In this document: positions 39,935-48,997 of the stretch, one piece after another | Layout of the letters: each line of letters begins with the position of its first letter | How positions within the stretch are numbered: the stretch's first letter is position 1 | Source of the DNA: an uncultured bacterium | Lineage (GTDB): Bacteria; Planctomycetota; Uabimicrobiia; Uabimicrobiales; JABWCH01 | NCBI GenBank assembly: GCA_938003875.1 | Contig: CALKWO010000337.1 | Coordinates: 38,346-102,345, forward strand | Length of the DNA: 64,000 nt | Direction: 5' to 3' | Translations under genes and position numbers: made by a program | Notes under the pieces: model-generated | Seen by the model: only the letters and a program-made list of their open reading frames with translations | Databases searched by the model: none | Told to the model about the DNA's origin: nothing

Positions 39935-42022
39935 ATGAAACTTTTTATATTTTTTTTATTTTTTTTAATTCTTAATAGCTTAAAAGCCAAAGATGCCTTG
40001 CAGAGCCATGGAAAAATTTTGAATGCTTTGGAAGTTTTTTTGGAAAAGCCTGTTCATGATACAAGAGACCCTTATCTGGAAGACGTGGTAAAAAATCAAG
40101 AAAAAGTCATTCCTGTTTTTCTTTCTTTGCTTTCTCAAGAAGATACACGCATCAAGATAAAAGCATGGATAGCATTTTTTCCAACGCTTCTTTCCCAGAA
40201 GGCAGCAGAGAAATTTTTTCCATACCTTATTTTAGCATTAAAAGAGCAAAATTGGCAGATCAAAATCAATGCAGCGAACACATTAGGTTTTTTTAAGGTA
40301 GAAAATGCGGTTGTGCCTCTTTTGGAACTTTTGCAAGATAAAGATGAACTGATTAAAAATGTAGCAGAAGATGCTCTACGAAAAATTCTCAACTCTTCTC
40401 ATATTGCTTTGGTTAAGCAAGAGTTCAACAAATGGGATATAGATACACAGACGAGGATTGTATCTCTTTTAGGGGAAATTGCTGGTTTTGACAGCAGAGA
40501 CTTCTTAATAGAGGTAACAAAAAGTAAAATTTTGCAAATGCAAAAATCGGCAATTTACTATCTTGGACAGAATGCTAAAACAGCCAGTCTTTTAATTCCT
40601 TTTTTGCAAGATAACAATCCTGAAATAAGAAGAATTTCTTGTTTGCTCCTGGGGAGAAGAAAAGTAGAGTCATCCTTGCTGAGTATCTTGCAATGTTTAG
40701 ATGATAGCGATGTATCTGTAAGAAAGGCAGCTATCTGGGCTGTAGTGCAGTTATCAGGATTAAGAAGTATCCCTACATTGCAAAATTTTATAAAAAAACA
40801 GATTTCCCAAAACGATCTTTCAAGCATGGAAATTCCTGAAGATTTAGTAACGGCTTTGATGATCTTAGGCTTACAAGGTGATGGACAAATTTTTGAATAT
40901 TGTAAAAAAATTTTAGAAAGAAATGATGTTGGAGAGCAATCCAAAGGGAGAATCCTTTATGGGCTTTCAGGAATTAAGAATAGAGAGGCCTTTTTCTATA
41001 TATTCCAGATTTCTACTAAAGTTACACCTTTTTTAAAAAAAATCTGCGCGATTTCTCTCTGGAAAATGTCTCCTGAGCTTAAATCTTCTGATTCCAGCCA
41101 AAGAAAAACACCTTTCGATGTAAAACTTTCTAAAATGCCTTCTATCGATACAGGAAGATATGTTATTTACAGTGATGTAGGGGAAGATTTTTTGCATGAT
41201 GGTGCTATATTAATGGAATATTTGCATGGCTACTATCACCATTTTTTTTCTCCTATAGCAAAGGGCTCTGCCTCTTTCAACCCTGGCGAATCAGTATCTT
41301 TGGAGTTAGAAAATAGGGATAATGCATCTTCTTTAAGTAAAAACTCCAAAAAACCTGCTAATGTCTATATATTCCATGAAAGGCAGGAATTTCAGGAGTA
41401 TGCAAAAGAAAAAGACAAGCAATGGCCCTTTCTTCTTGATTCGCGTGCATATTATGTCCCCGCACGCTCAGAAATGCTTACCTACAATAGAGAAGATGAA
41501 AATTCTGTCAATCGGACTTTATTTCATGAAACCTTGCATCAAATATTTTTGCACTACGTCCCTGACCCCCCTATCTGGATCAATGAAGGACTTGCTGAAT
41601 ATTTTTGCAACTTCGAGTATAAAGATGGGATATACAAAACAGGCAGATTGTCGCAAAAGCATCTTGCTTTATTGAAAAAAATGCTTATCGAAGGATGCTA
41701 TACACCTGTTGACCATCTTATTGAGCTAAATCATCATAGTTTTCATAATGATAATTTTGGGCCAAAAGAGATGGGAAACTATGCACAAAGCTGGTCTCTG
41801 GTATATTTTTTCATGAATGCAGATAATGGGAAATACAGGAATCTTACCAACGATTATCTTACCAATCTATTTGATGGAAAAAAGCCCAAAGATGCTTTTG
41901 AAAAAGTCTTAGCCAAACACCAGCTCAGTATGAGCATTCTGAGCCAGAAATGGCAAGCCTATTTTATGACATTACCAGAAACACACATGTCAGAATATGT
42001 TTTGGATGATTATGGATATTAG
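39935..42022 (+). CDS. Secreted HEAT-repeat protein with a gluzincin metallopeptidase domain (DUF1570-like)
   Basis: 695 residues. Signal peptide MKLFIFFLFFLILNSLKA, then HEAT repeats about 60-390 (IKINAANTLGFFKVENAVVP, IRRISCLLLGRRKVESSLL, VRKAAIWAVVQLSGL). Residues 400-695 are a peptidase MA-like domain with HETLH at 531-535 and the downstream Glu in NEGLAEYF (about 551-555), giving an HExxH plus NExxxxE zinc site. GGGAG precedes ATG 39935. It is followed after 29 bp by another exported protein, so the two form an envelope operon. The substrate is unknown. Confidence 0.85.
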   Translation: MKLFIFFLFFLILNSLKAKDALQSHGKILNALEVFLEKPVHDTRDPYLEDVVKNQEKVIPVFLSLLSQEDTRIKIKAWIAFFPTLLSQKAAEKFFPYLILALKEQNWQIKINAANTLGFFKVENAVVPLLELLQDKDELIKNVAEDALRKILNSSHIALVKQEFNKWDIDTQTRIVSLLGEIAGFDSRDFLIEVTKSKILQMQKSAIYYLGQNAKTASLLIPFLQDNNPEIRRISCLLLGRRKVESSLLSILQCLDDSDVSVRKAAIWAVVQLSGLRSIPTLQNFIKKQISQNDLSSMEIPEDLVTALMILGLQGDGQIFEYCKKILERNDVGEQSKGRILYGLSGIKNREAFFYIFQISTKVTPFLKKICAISLWKMSPELKSSDSSQRKTPFDVKLSKMPSIDTGRYVIYSDVGEDFLHDGAILMEYLHGYYHHFFSPIAKGSASFNPGESVSLELENRDNASSLSKNSKKPANVYIFHERQEFQEYAKEKDKQWPFLLDSRAYYVPARSEMLTYNREDENSVNRTLFHETLHQIFLHYVPDPPIWINEGLAEYFCNFEYKDGIYKTGRLSQKHLALLKKMLIEGCYTPVDHLIELNHHSFHNDNFGPKEMGNYAQSWSLVYFFMNADNGKYRNLTNDYLTNLFDGKKPKDAFEKVLAKHQLSMSILSQKWQAYFMTLPETHMSEYVLDDYGY

Positions 42023-42051
42023 GAGCTTAAATCATTTAGGAGTTGGATGAT

Positions 42052-44940
42052 ATGAAAAAATTATGTTTTTTGCTTTCCCTGATATTGGGAGTATCTTTTT
42101 TATTTTCTCAGGAACTTACTGCAAAACAAAAAACGCAGATTCGTAATGTCGAGATGACTATTTCGACGGCGGAACGCTATCTTGCATCTCCTTATACAGC
42201 TTCCTCTGCCTTGCGTTCTGTAGAAAAGGCGGAGAAAGATATTCTGCCTCTAAAAGAAGAAATCCCTGACCATCCCAAGGTAAAAGATTTACTTGCCAGA
42301 CTTGCCAAATGCCAGGATGCCTTGAGTGACGTTAAGGCTCAGGATCTGTCCAAAAAGATTGCATCTTTGCAAAGAGGATACGATGCTGCCATTCGCAGTA
42401 AAGATAGCCAGAAAGCATTAAGAAATCTGGAAGAGATCAAAAAAAATTCTGTTGAGCTAGAAAAATATAAAGAAACAGAAACAGGGAAAAAAGAATATCA
42501 GAAAGCTCTTGATTGGATAGCAGAGAAAGAGCCTCCTGCCAAAGCAGAGCCAGAAAAAAAGCCTGAGCCAGAGCAAAAGCCTGAGCCAGAGCAAAAAGCG
42601 GAAACTACAGAGCAGGTTACAGAAGAACAGAAAAGAGAAATACGCAATATAGAAAATCATCTTTATTCTGCGCAGAAGCATCTTGAGAATTATTATAGTG
42701 CTTCTTATGCGCTGCCTTATTTAGAAAATGCAAAAAAAGATATGGTTTCTCTGTTACAACAGATTCCTTCTCATCCTGAAGTTCAGGCATTGCAAGCTAA
42801 AATTAAAAAGATAGAAGAGAGATTGGTAGAATGCAAGCTAGAAGAACTTTTAGCTATGGTTCAAAAAAATGTAAGTTGGTATGAAGGCGGGGTAGAGAGA
42901 AATACAAGCGAAAGAGAGTTAGAAAGATACAAAAATGATCTGAAGCTTTTGATCCCTAAACTGGAAGAGTTCCAAAATACAGAAAGGGGCAAAGCAGAAT
43001 ATGAAAAATGGACTCAATGGCTGGCAGAAAAAAAATGGGAATCTGAGCCACAAGCGGAAAAAAAGCCTGTTGTTGCCGCTGACCCCAAAAAACCTGTTAC
43101 CCAGATAGATCCCAAAAAGCCTGTTACTAAAATAGATCCCAAAAAGCCTGTTACTAAAATAGATCCCAAAAAGCCTGTTACTAAAATAGATCCTAAAAAG
43201 CCTGTTACCAAAACCGACCCCAAAAAGTCAGAAATCAAAACCGACCCCAAAAAGCCTATTGTCGTAGAACAAAAAGAAAAGCCGAAATATACAGAAAAGC
43301 AGGCAAAAGATGCAAATGCGAGACTCTATAGCATAAATAGTTTTGCCCAAAATTATCAGACAAAATGTATAGAGGCAAGAGAACGATTCCAAGGGAGTCT
43401 ACAATATTCTGAGGCTATTGCTGCTCAGCAGTCCTTAGGACAATTATGCCAATGCCTCCAAAATGCTCAAAAATTTGTAGAGATTGTGTCTTATTATCCA
43501 GAAGCATACAAAGAAAATCTAGCAAATCATAAGGAATTATTAGAATTCTGTAAATCTTATAAAGAATCCCTGAAACCCATGATATTGAAAACCTGGGAAG
43601 CAGGCGTTCCTAAATCCTCCCGCTATCATCGAGAAACTATGGAAAGATGGCAGGAAGGGATGAGCAAATACAAGGAAGAAGTTGCTAATTCTTATGATCC
43701 CATAGAAATAGCAAAACGTTTAAAAGAGCAACTGGATTATAATGCAAAAGAAGCGGAAAGGACATTAGAAGAGCTGAAGAAAAAATCCGTGAACGATGCT
43801 AAAGATTTGGACGGCTATGGACTTGATTGTTTGAATAATATAGACATCGAATCCCATCCAGATATTCAAAAAGCTACCCAGGATCTCAAAGACGCAAAAG
43901 AAAAATGCGACAATCTTTGCAGAGAAATGGAGATTTTTGCCATAATCCAAAAAGCAGAAAAGATGCTGAAAGAAGCAAGAGAGATACTCGAAAGAGGCAA
44001 CCAGAATAAAGATGAATATGACATGAAAAGAGCCATGGCATCCTATGATGAAATTCTTGCCTTCTTAAAAGAGCATGCCGATAAAAAAGGAATAGCAGAA
44101 CTGATAGAAAAGACACAGCAGGAAAAGACTTCTCCTGAATTCCAAAAAGCCCTCAATCATTTTTCTGGAAAGCAGGATAGAATTGCTAAGGCCAAAGTCA
44201 TCTTCCAGGAATTTTTGAAGAAGAAAAAAATCATTGAAGAATTAAAAGATGCAGATATGGCCGAAGTACGTAAGCATTTGAAAGAAGGGAAAGATCTTCT
44301 GAAACCTGCCATTCCCTATCTGGATATAGATGAAGTCAAAAATGAATATAGCTCCCATACTGGTTTTTTGGCCTATGAAGAACGTAAATTGGATGAAATA
44401 GAAGAAGAAAGACGAATAGAAGCCATACTGAAAAAAGCAGATCCTTCCAAAATAAACCTTTTCCAGACAATAAGCACTAAATATAGCAATAGCATGAGAG
44501 AATGGATTGTTGTCTGCGATAAAGGAAAAGGCAAATTTTTCACCAAATTTGGCAATACATGGGATAACTGGGTAATAGAATTGCCTCAAGGCAAAGCTTC
44601 TCTGGAAACTCGTTTTGGCAATAGTATGAGTGATTGGAAGTACAAAGCAGATGCTGCCTTAATCAGTATATCCACAGAATTTGGTAATTCATGGGCCTCT
44701 TGGATTGTAAAAGATAGTCAGGGAAATACTCTGAAAGTATATACAAAATTTGGAAATAGCCTTAAAGAATGGAAAATACAAGGAAAGAATGGCATGATGG
44801 AAGTGTATCCAAAATTCAGCAACACTATCCAGGAATGGGTTATCAAAGACAGAATGCTGGAAGAAAATCCTCATTTAAAAATGGCAGCAATCCTTTCTTG
44901 TATTTTTACTGCTACAGAGATTATTTTAGAAAAGCAATAA
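42052..44940 (+). CDS. Exported helical-repeat protein ending in six 22-residue Trp repeats
   Basis: 962 residues from ATG 42052 (GGAG 9 bases upstream; a TTG at 42043 is less likely). Signal peptide MKKLCFLLSLILGVSFLFSQ. Two or three helical modules of about 140 residues, starting T.(E/K)QK..IRN(V/I)E near residues 22 and 185 and more weakly near 415. They are separated by linkers rich in PEKKPEPEQ and by seven DPKKPVTKI units (43081-43261). Residues about 450-800 are coiled helix. Residues about 808-935 are six tandem repeats of T(K/R/E)FGNSxxxW. No family recognised; the architecture suggests a periplasmic or surface structural protein. Confidence 0.72.
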   Translation: MKKLCFLLSLILGVSFLFSQELTAKQKTQIRNVEMTISTAERYLASPYTASSALRSVEKAEKDILPLKEEIPDHPKVKDLLARLAKCQDALSDVKAQDLSKKIASLQRGYDAAIRSKDSQKALRNLEEIKKNSVELEKYKETETGKKEYQKALDWIAEKEPPAKAEPEKKPEPEQKPEPEQKAETTEQVTEEQKREIRNIENHLYSAQKHLENYYSASYALPYLENAKKDMVSLLQQIPSHPEVQALQAKIKKIEERLVECKLEELLAMVQKNVSWYEGGVERNTSERELERYKNDLKLLIPKLEEFQNTERGKAEYEKWTQWLAEKKWESEPQAEKKPVVAADPKKPVTQIDPKKPVTKIDPKKPVTKIDPKKPVTKIDPKKPVTKTDPKKSEIKTDPKKPIVVEQKEKPKYTEKQAKDANARLYSINSFAQNYQTKCIEARERFQGSLQYSEAIAAQQSLGQLCQCLQNAQKFVEIVSYYPEAYKENLANHKELLEFCKSYKESLKPMILKTWEAGVPKSSRYHRETMERWQEGMSKYKEEVANSYDPIEIAKRLKEQLDYNAKEAERTLEELKKKSVNDAKDLDGYGLDCLNNIDIESHPDIQKATQDLKDAKEKCDNLCREMEIFAIIQKAEKMLKEAREILERGNQNKDEYDMKRAMASYDEILAFLKEHADKKGIAELIEKTQQEKTSPEFQKALNHFSGKQDRIAKAKVIFQEFLKKKKIIEELKDADMAEVRKHLKEGKDLLKPAIPYLDIDEVKNEYSSHTGFLAYEERKLDEIEEERRIEAILKKADPSKINLFQTISTKYSNSMREWIVVCDKGKGKFFTKFGNTWDNWVIELPQGKASLETRFGNSMSDWKYKADAALISISTEFGNSWASWIVKDSQGNTLKVYTKFGNSLKEWKIQGKNGMMEVYPKFSNTIQEWVIKDRMLEENPHLKMAAILSCIFTATEIILEKQ
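43081..43261 (+). repeat. 27-bp coding tandem repeat (DPKKPVTKI)
   Basis: Seven units; the central ones are identical at DNA level (GATCCCAAAAAGCCTGTTAC...). A lysine/proline linker likely to vary in copy number between strains. Confidence 0.9.
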
Positions 44941-44948
44941 ACTAAAAT

Positions 44949-44990
44949 ACATGAAACAAAATTTCTATTGCAAGAAATTTTGTTTCATGT
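44949..44990. terminator. 18-bp perfect hairpin after the Trp-repeat gene
   Basis: ACATGAAACAAAATTTCT pairs perfectly with its complement around the loop ATTGCA. It lies 8 bp past the stop at 44940. No T-run follows, so it is either an mRNA-protecting 3' hairpin or a weak terminator. Confidence 0.6.
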
Positions 44991-45052
44991 AAAATAGAAA
45001 TAAAATCAAGAAAAATAATGCAGACTTATCCTTTTAAAAAGGACATTGGATC

Positions 45053-46378
45053 ATGAATCAAAAAGATTCTGAAAAAAAAGAAACAGGATCTGGGACAAAA
45101 GATAAAGCTGGAAATTCTTTTGAAGACCTTGCCAAATCTATGCAAGGTGCATTTTCTGGAAATACTTTTTTGCGAAACAATCCTTTTGCTGTAGGATCTA
45201 CACCTATGCCTGGTGGTAGCCCTTTCCCTATGGGCGGACTACCCTTTGGGGTGGCGCAGGCACCCTTTCCTAAAGCTACGCCTGGTATACAGGATAACAC
45301 GGAAAAACCCCAAATTGATTTTATGGAAAGAAAGCCCCCTACAACACAAGGAACATATTCTCCTCAAACATCGGCTGCACCTACCCCTGGAACCCAGGGA
45401 AAACAACAAGCACAAGAAAGTGAGCCATCGGTAAAGCCTCCTACATCTAAAATAGGCGTGACTATAGTAGATCATAAGCCTAAAACCGCGAATACAGTGG
45501 TAAGGTCAAACCAGCCTAAAACAGGGCCTCCTTCTAAAGATCCACTCAATCTATTAGGAAGCAAACTAGGCGGTAAATATGAAGTAACTAAATTTTTAGG
45601 ACAAGGAGGGATGGGGGCAGTGTATGCTGCAAAACATATCCTTCTTGGTAAAGAGAGAGCCATTAAATTTTTGCCTAAAAATACGGATATGGATGAAAAT
45701 TCTATCAGCCGTTTTATCAACGAAGCTAAAGCCGCTGCTCTCGTAGAACATCCTAACATTGTTCAGGTACACGATATAGAGGAGATGGATGAATTCTATT
45801 TCATTATTATGGAATATGTTAAAGGCGAAGGCGTTGATGAAATATTGAAAAAAGAAGGCGCAATGCCTGGGCCTAAGGCTTTGGATATCATTCTACAGTC
45901 TGCTATGGGATTGGGAGCAATTCACAAGGCAGGTCTGGTTCATAGAGATATAAAGCCTGCCAATCTGATGCGCACCCAGGAAGGCATAATTAAAATTGCT
46001 GATTTCGGTATCGTGAAGCATCTTCAGTCAGAAAAGGCTTTGACCGCAGCCAATGCTGTTTTAGGAACGCCACAATTTATGGCACCAGAGCAGATCAGCA
46101 ATCCTGATATAGATTGCAGAGCAGACATCTATGCTTTAGGTTCTACTTTTTTCACCCTGGTAACAAACCGTTATGCTTTCCAGGGAAGTACGATGCAACT
46201 TTTATTTTTGGTAATGAATGAGCCTCCGACTCCACCTCATGAGATTGTTCCATCCTTAGACCCAGATATATCAAAAATCATCTTAAAAATGATGGAAAAA
46301 AGTCCAGCAAAGAGATATCAAAACATTCAAGAGTTGGTTCAAGCTCTAAAAAATTATAAAATAGCAAAAAAATGTTAG
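45053..46378 (+). CDS. Soluble Ser/Thr protein kinase with disordered Pro/Gly-rich N-terminus
   Basis: 441 residues. Residues 1-170 are disordered (MPGGSPFPMGGLPFGVAQ, PTTQGTYSPQ). The kinase domain is 174-441: GQGGMG 183-188, Lys205 (AIKF), H297-R298-D299, DFG 317-319, GTPQFMAPEQ. It ends right after the kinase fold, with no TM and no sensor domain, unlike the two large kinase-like proteins at 23633-30173. AAGGA precedes ATG 45053. It is 48 bp upstream of pilT and collinear with the pilus-ATPase genes, so it probably regulates them (inference). Confidence 0.93.
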   Translation: MNQKDSEKKETGSGTKDKAGNSFEDLAKSMQGAFSGNTFLRNNPFAVGSTPMPGGSPFPMGGLPFGVAQAPFPKATPGIQDNTEKPQIDFMERKPPTTQGTYSPQTSAAPTPGTQGKQQAQESEPSVKPPTSKIGVTIVDHKPKTANTVVRSNQPKTGPPSKDPLNLLGSKLGGKYEVTKFLGQGGMGAVYAAKHILLGKERAIKFLPKNTDMDENSISRFINEAKAAALVEHPNIVQVHDIEEMDEFYFIIMEYVKGEGVDEILKKEGAMPGPKALDIILQSAMGLGAIHKAGLVHRDIKPANLMRTQEGIIKIADFGIVKHLQSEKALTAANAVLGTPQFMAPEQISNPDIDCRADIYALGSTFFTLVTNRYAFQGSTMQLLFLVMNEPPTPPHEIVPSLDPDISKIILKMMEKSPAKRYQNIQELVQALKNYKIAKKC

Positions 46379-46426
46379 CAAAAGCGTTATTTTTGATATA
46401 GTTTTAACAATTTCGGCAGGGAAAAA

Positions 46427-47539
46427 ATGGCAAGAATAGATGCTTTTTTTAGATTGATGAAAGCTCAAGGAGCTTCAGATTTACACATGGCTGCAGGAAA
46501 AGTTCCTGCTCTCAGAGTAAAAGGTGAACTGGAACGAATCAAATATAAAGAACTTGAGGATGAAGAGCTTCAGGAATTGCTTTACGAAATCTGTCCTGAT
46601 TATAAACTTAAGGTATTTGAAGAAACAGGCGATATTGATTTTGCTTATGCACTCGAAGGAATAGGTCGTTTTCGTTGCAATTATTTCAGGCAACTTCAAG
46701 GTGTTTCTGCCGTATTTCGTCAGATTCCTACTCAGATATTGACCGTAGACCAATTAGGTTTGCCCCAGGTCGCCAGGCGTTTTGCCCTTTTGCATAAAGG
46801 GCTTATTGTCGTCACTGGTCCTACAGGAAGCGGAAAGTCTACTACTCTGGCAGCGATCATTGACTATGCTAATAAAATGCGCAGAGATCATATATTGACA
46901 ATCGAAGACCCAGTCGAATTCGTCCACCAGTCTTATAATTGCATTGTAAACCATAGAGAAGTTGGACAGCATACTAAATCTTTTGCTGCTGCCTTGAAAG
47001 GCGCACTGAGAGAAGACCCTGACATCATCATGGTCGGAGAAATGCGCGATCTGGAAACTATCTCTCTGGCATTGGAAAGTGCTAGCACAGGACATCTTGT
47101 GTATGGCACATTGCATACACAGTCCGCTATTAAGACCATAGACAGAATCATTGATGTCTTTCCTGCCAGCGTCCAGGAACAGGTAAGAACATCTCTTGCA
47201 GACACGCTCAAGGGGGTAATCGCTCAAAATCTTTTCAAGCGGAAAAATGGAAAGGGGCGTGCTTGCGCTCAGGAAATTCTGGTACATACTCCTGCTCTTA
47301 GCTCTTTAATCCGAGAGCATAAAACCCATCAATTGATTAACATCATCCAGACAGGAAAGAGAATGGGTATGTGCACGTTGGATGATGCTATACAAGAATT
47401 GCTGGATAGCGATGTCATCACAGCGGAAGATGCTTTTGATAAAGCTATAGATAAAGAGCGTTTCGTCGGATATCTAAAAGAAATTCCTGATGAATACAAA
47501 GAAATGTTCCGCAAGAAAGATGATGAAAAGAAAGAATAG
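46427..47539 (+). CDS. pilT: PilT-type pilus retraction ATPase
   Basis: 370 residues. N-terminal PAS-like domain with GASDLHMAAGKVPALRVKG. Walker A GPTGSGKSTT (131-140), Asp box ILTIEDPVEFVH, Walker B DIIMVGEMRDLETI, His box STGHLVYGTLHT, then the C-terminal domain. These are the full hallmarks of PilT, the hexameric motor that depolymerises type IV pili. The other pilus genes are not in the window. An in-frame Glu/Lys tail (KKDDEKKE) ends the protein. AGGG precedes ATG 46427. Confidence 0.95.
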   Translation: MARIDAFFRLMKAQGASDLHMAAGKVPALRVKGELERIKYKELEDEELQELLYEICPDYKLKVFEETGDIDFAYALEGIGRFRCNYFRQLQGVSAVFRQIPTQILTVDQLGLPQVARRFALLHKGLIVVTGPTGSGKSTTLAAIIDYANKMRRDHILTIEDPVEFVHQSYNCIVNHREVGQHTKSFAAALKGALREDPDIIMVGEMRDLETISLALESASTGHLVYGTLHTQSAIKTIDRIIDVFPASVQEQVRTSLADTLKGVIAQNLFKRKNGKGRACAQEILVHTPALSSLIREHKTHQLINIIQTGKRMGMCTLDDAIQELLDSDVITAEDAFDKAIDKERFVGYLKEIPDEYKEMFRKKDDEKKE

Positions 47540-47562
47540 AATAGTTATCAAAGGAAACAATT

Positions 47563-47766
47563 ATGAGTAAAGAAGTATCAGAAAGAATCGTACTTAAAGC
47601 AAAAGAAGATCCTCAATTTATGCAGCAATTGTTGCGTAATCCCAAAATATTCCTGAAAGACTATGATCTGACAGATGTGGAACGAAGTTTTTTTGAAAAT
47701 GCTGATGAAGCAACCCTAATGGGCTTAAGCTCAGCATGTTTTAATTTGGTCACTGGAAAAAAATAG
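47563..47766 (+). CDS. 67-residue NHLP/Nif11-like small protein
   Basis: Helical and acidic: SERIVLKAKEDPQFMQQLLR, NPKIFLKDYDLTDVERSFF, ADEATLMGL. The pattern 'KA..DP.F...LL..P...L..Y.L...E...' is that of nitrile-hydratase-leader-like (NHLP, Os1348-type) and Nif11 leader domains. There is no core-peptide-like tail beyond SSACFNLVTGKK, and no RiPP maturase nearby. AAAGGAAA precedes ATG 47563. Located between two pilT-type genes with 23- and 31-bp gaps, so it is co-transcribed. It could be a small adaptor for the pilus motors rather than a peptide precursor. Confidence 0.6.
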   Translation: MSKEVSERIVLKAKEDPQFMQQLLRNPKIFLKDYDLTDVERSFFENADEATLMGLSSACFNLVTGKK

Positions 47767-47797
47767 TTCGCTATTCTTAAAAATACGAGGTAGTGAT

Positions 47798-48973
47798 ATG
47801 CTTCGCAATGAGATAGATACTCTCCTGACTAATTTATTAGACAGTTATCCCAATGTAACAGATATTAATATGACAGTGGGCAAGCCTTTTCAAGTGCAAA
47901 CAGACGAAGGATTATTGCCCGTTCAGATAAATCCTCCTGTGTTACAGTTGACACCTTTTCAGACAGAAGTACTCGCTTTGAATTTGCTGCAAGGCAATCC
48001 TGCTTTGTTCATAGATTTGCTCAAAAAAGGTTCTTGTGAATGTAGCTATCAGGTAGGCACAAAAGCTCGGTTTCGTGTCAATGTTTTTCGGCAAAGAGGA
48101 CATTACACTATCGTCCTAAAAAAACTCAGCACCCAAGTTCCTTCTATAAATCAGCTTACATTGCCCAAAATCTTCTATAAAATCCCAGAAGAAAGAAAGG
48201 GCTTGATTCTGATTGCAGGAAGTATGGGTAGTGGTAAGTCTACGACTATGGCTGCGATTGTTCAGCATATTAATGAAACACGGATGGAACATATTCTTAC
48301 TCTGGAAGATCCCATCGAATTTGAATACCAACCTGTAAAAGCTACTTTCAATCAGCGTGAGCTGGGAAGTGATTTCTTTTCTATGGAAGAAGGATTTCAT
48401 AATGCTCTCAGACAATCTCCCAACGTCATTGTCGCAGGAGAAATCAAGGACAGAGAAGCAATGGATATTGCTTTTACCGCAGCGGAAAATTATCTGGTTT
48501 TAAGCACTTACCAGAGCAGCAGTATTAGCCTTGCAGTAGGGCATATTATCGGAATGTTCAAAAAAGAAGAAGAAGAGGAAATCCGAAAACGCTTTGCAGA
48601 ATCCTTTCGCTGGATTGTTTGCCAGAAGCTTGTACCGAAAACCAAAGGAGGAAGAATTCCTATTTTTGAAATTTTGGTGCAAAATTTTAGAACCAAAGAT
48701 ATTGTGATACAAGGGGAATCAGAAAATAAACAATTCTATGATGTTATGGCCAAAGGCACTCTTGGAATGCAGACTTTTGACCAAAATTTACTGGCTCTTG
48801 CTAAAGCGGAGCTAATTACAGAAGAAACAGCTAAAAATTTCTGCACGCGCAAGACGGAAGTGGGATTGGGGCTGGACAAAATCAAGGTCGCCAAAGGCCT
48901 TGTTGCCTCCGACCTGGGAATACTCGAAATGGTTGGTCATACTCCCAATCCACCACAACCCCCAAAAAGTTAG
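47798..48973 (+). CDS. Divergent PilT/PilU-type ATPase
   Basis: 391 residues. Walker A GSMGSGKSTT (141-150), Asp box ILTLEDPIEFEY, Walker B NVIVAGEIKDREAM. The His-box segment reads NYLVLSTYQSSS where PilT has HLVYGTLHT, so the conserved His is lost. The N-terminal 130 residues diverge and lack the usual SDLH start (TDINMTVGKPFQVQ). Like PilU it may be a secondary motor working with PilT. GAGG precedes ATG 47798. Confidence 0.87.
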   Translation: MLRNEIDTLLTNLLDSYPNVTDINMTVGKPFQVQTDEGLLPVQINPPVLQLTPFQTEVLALNLLQGNPALFIDLLKKGSCECSYQVGTKARFRVNVFRQRGHYTIVLKKLSTQVPSINQLTLPKIFYKIPEERKGLILIAGSMGSGKSTTMAAIVQHINETRMEHILTLEDPIEFEYQPVKATFNQRELGSDFFSMEEGFHNALRQSPNVIVAGEIKDREAMDIAFTAAENYLVLSTYQSSSISLAVGHIIGMFKKEEEEEIRKRFAESFRWIVCQKLVPKTKGGRIPIFEILVQNFRTKDIVIQGESENKQFYDVMAKGTLGMQTFDQNLLALAKAELITEETAKNFCTRKTEVGLGLDKIKVAKGLVASDLGILEMVGHTPNPPQPPKS

Positions 48974-48997
48974 GAATCCGTGTAAGGAAAAATATCT

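Noticed and set aside
46754..47287. 177-codon minus-strand frame
   Set aside because: Antisense to pilT; no RBS and cysteine/serine-rich shadow composition.
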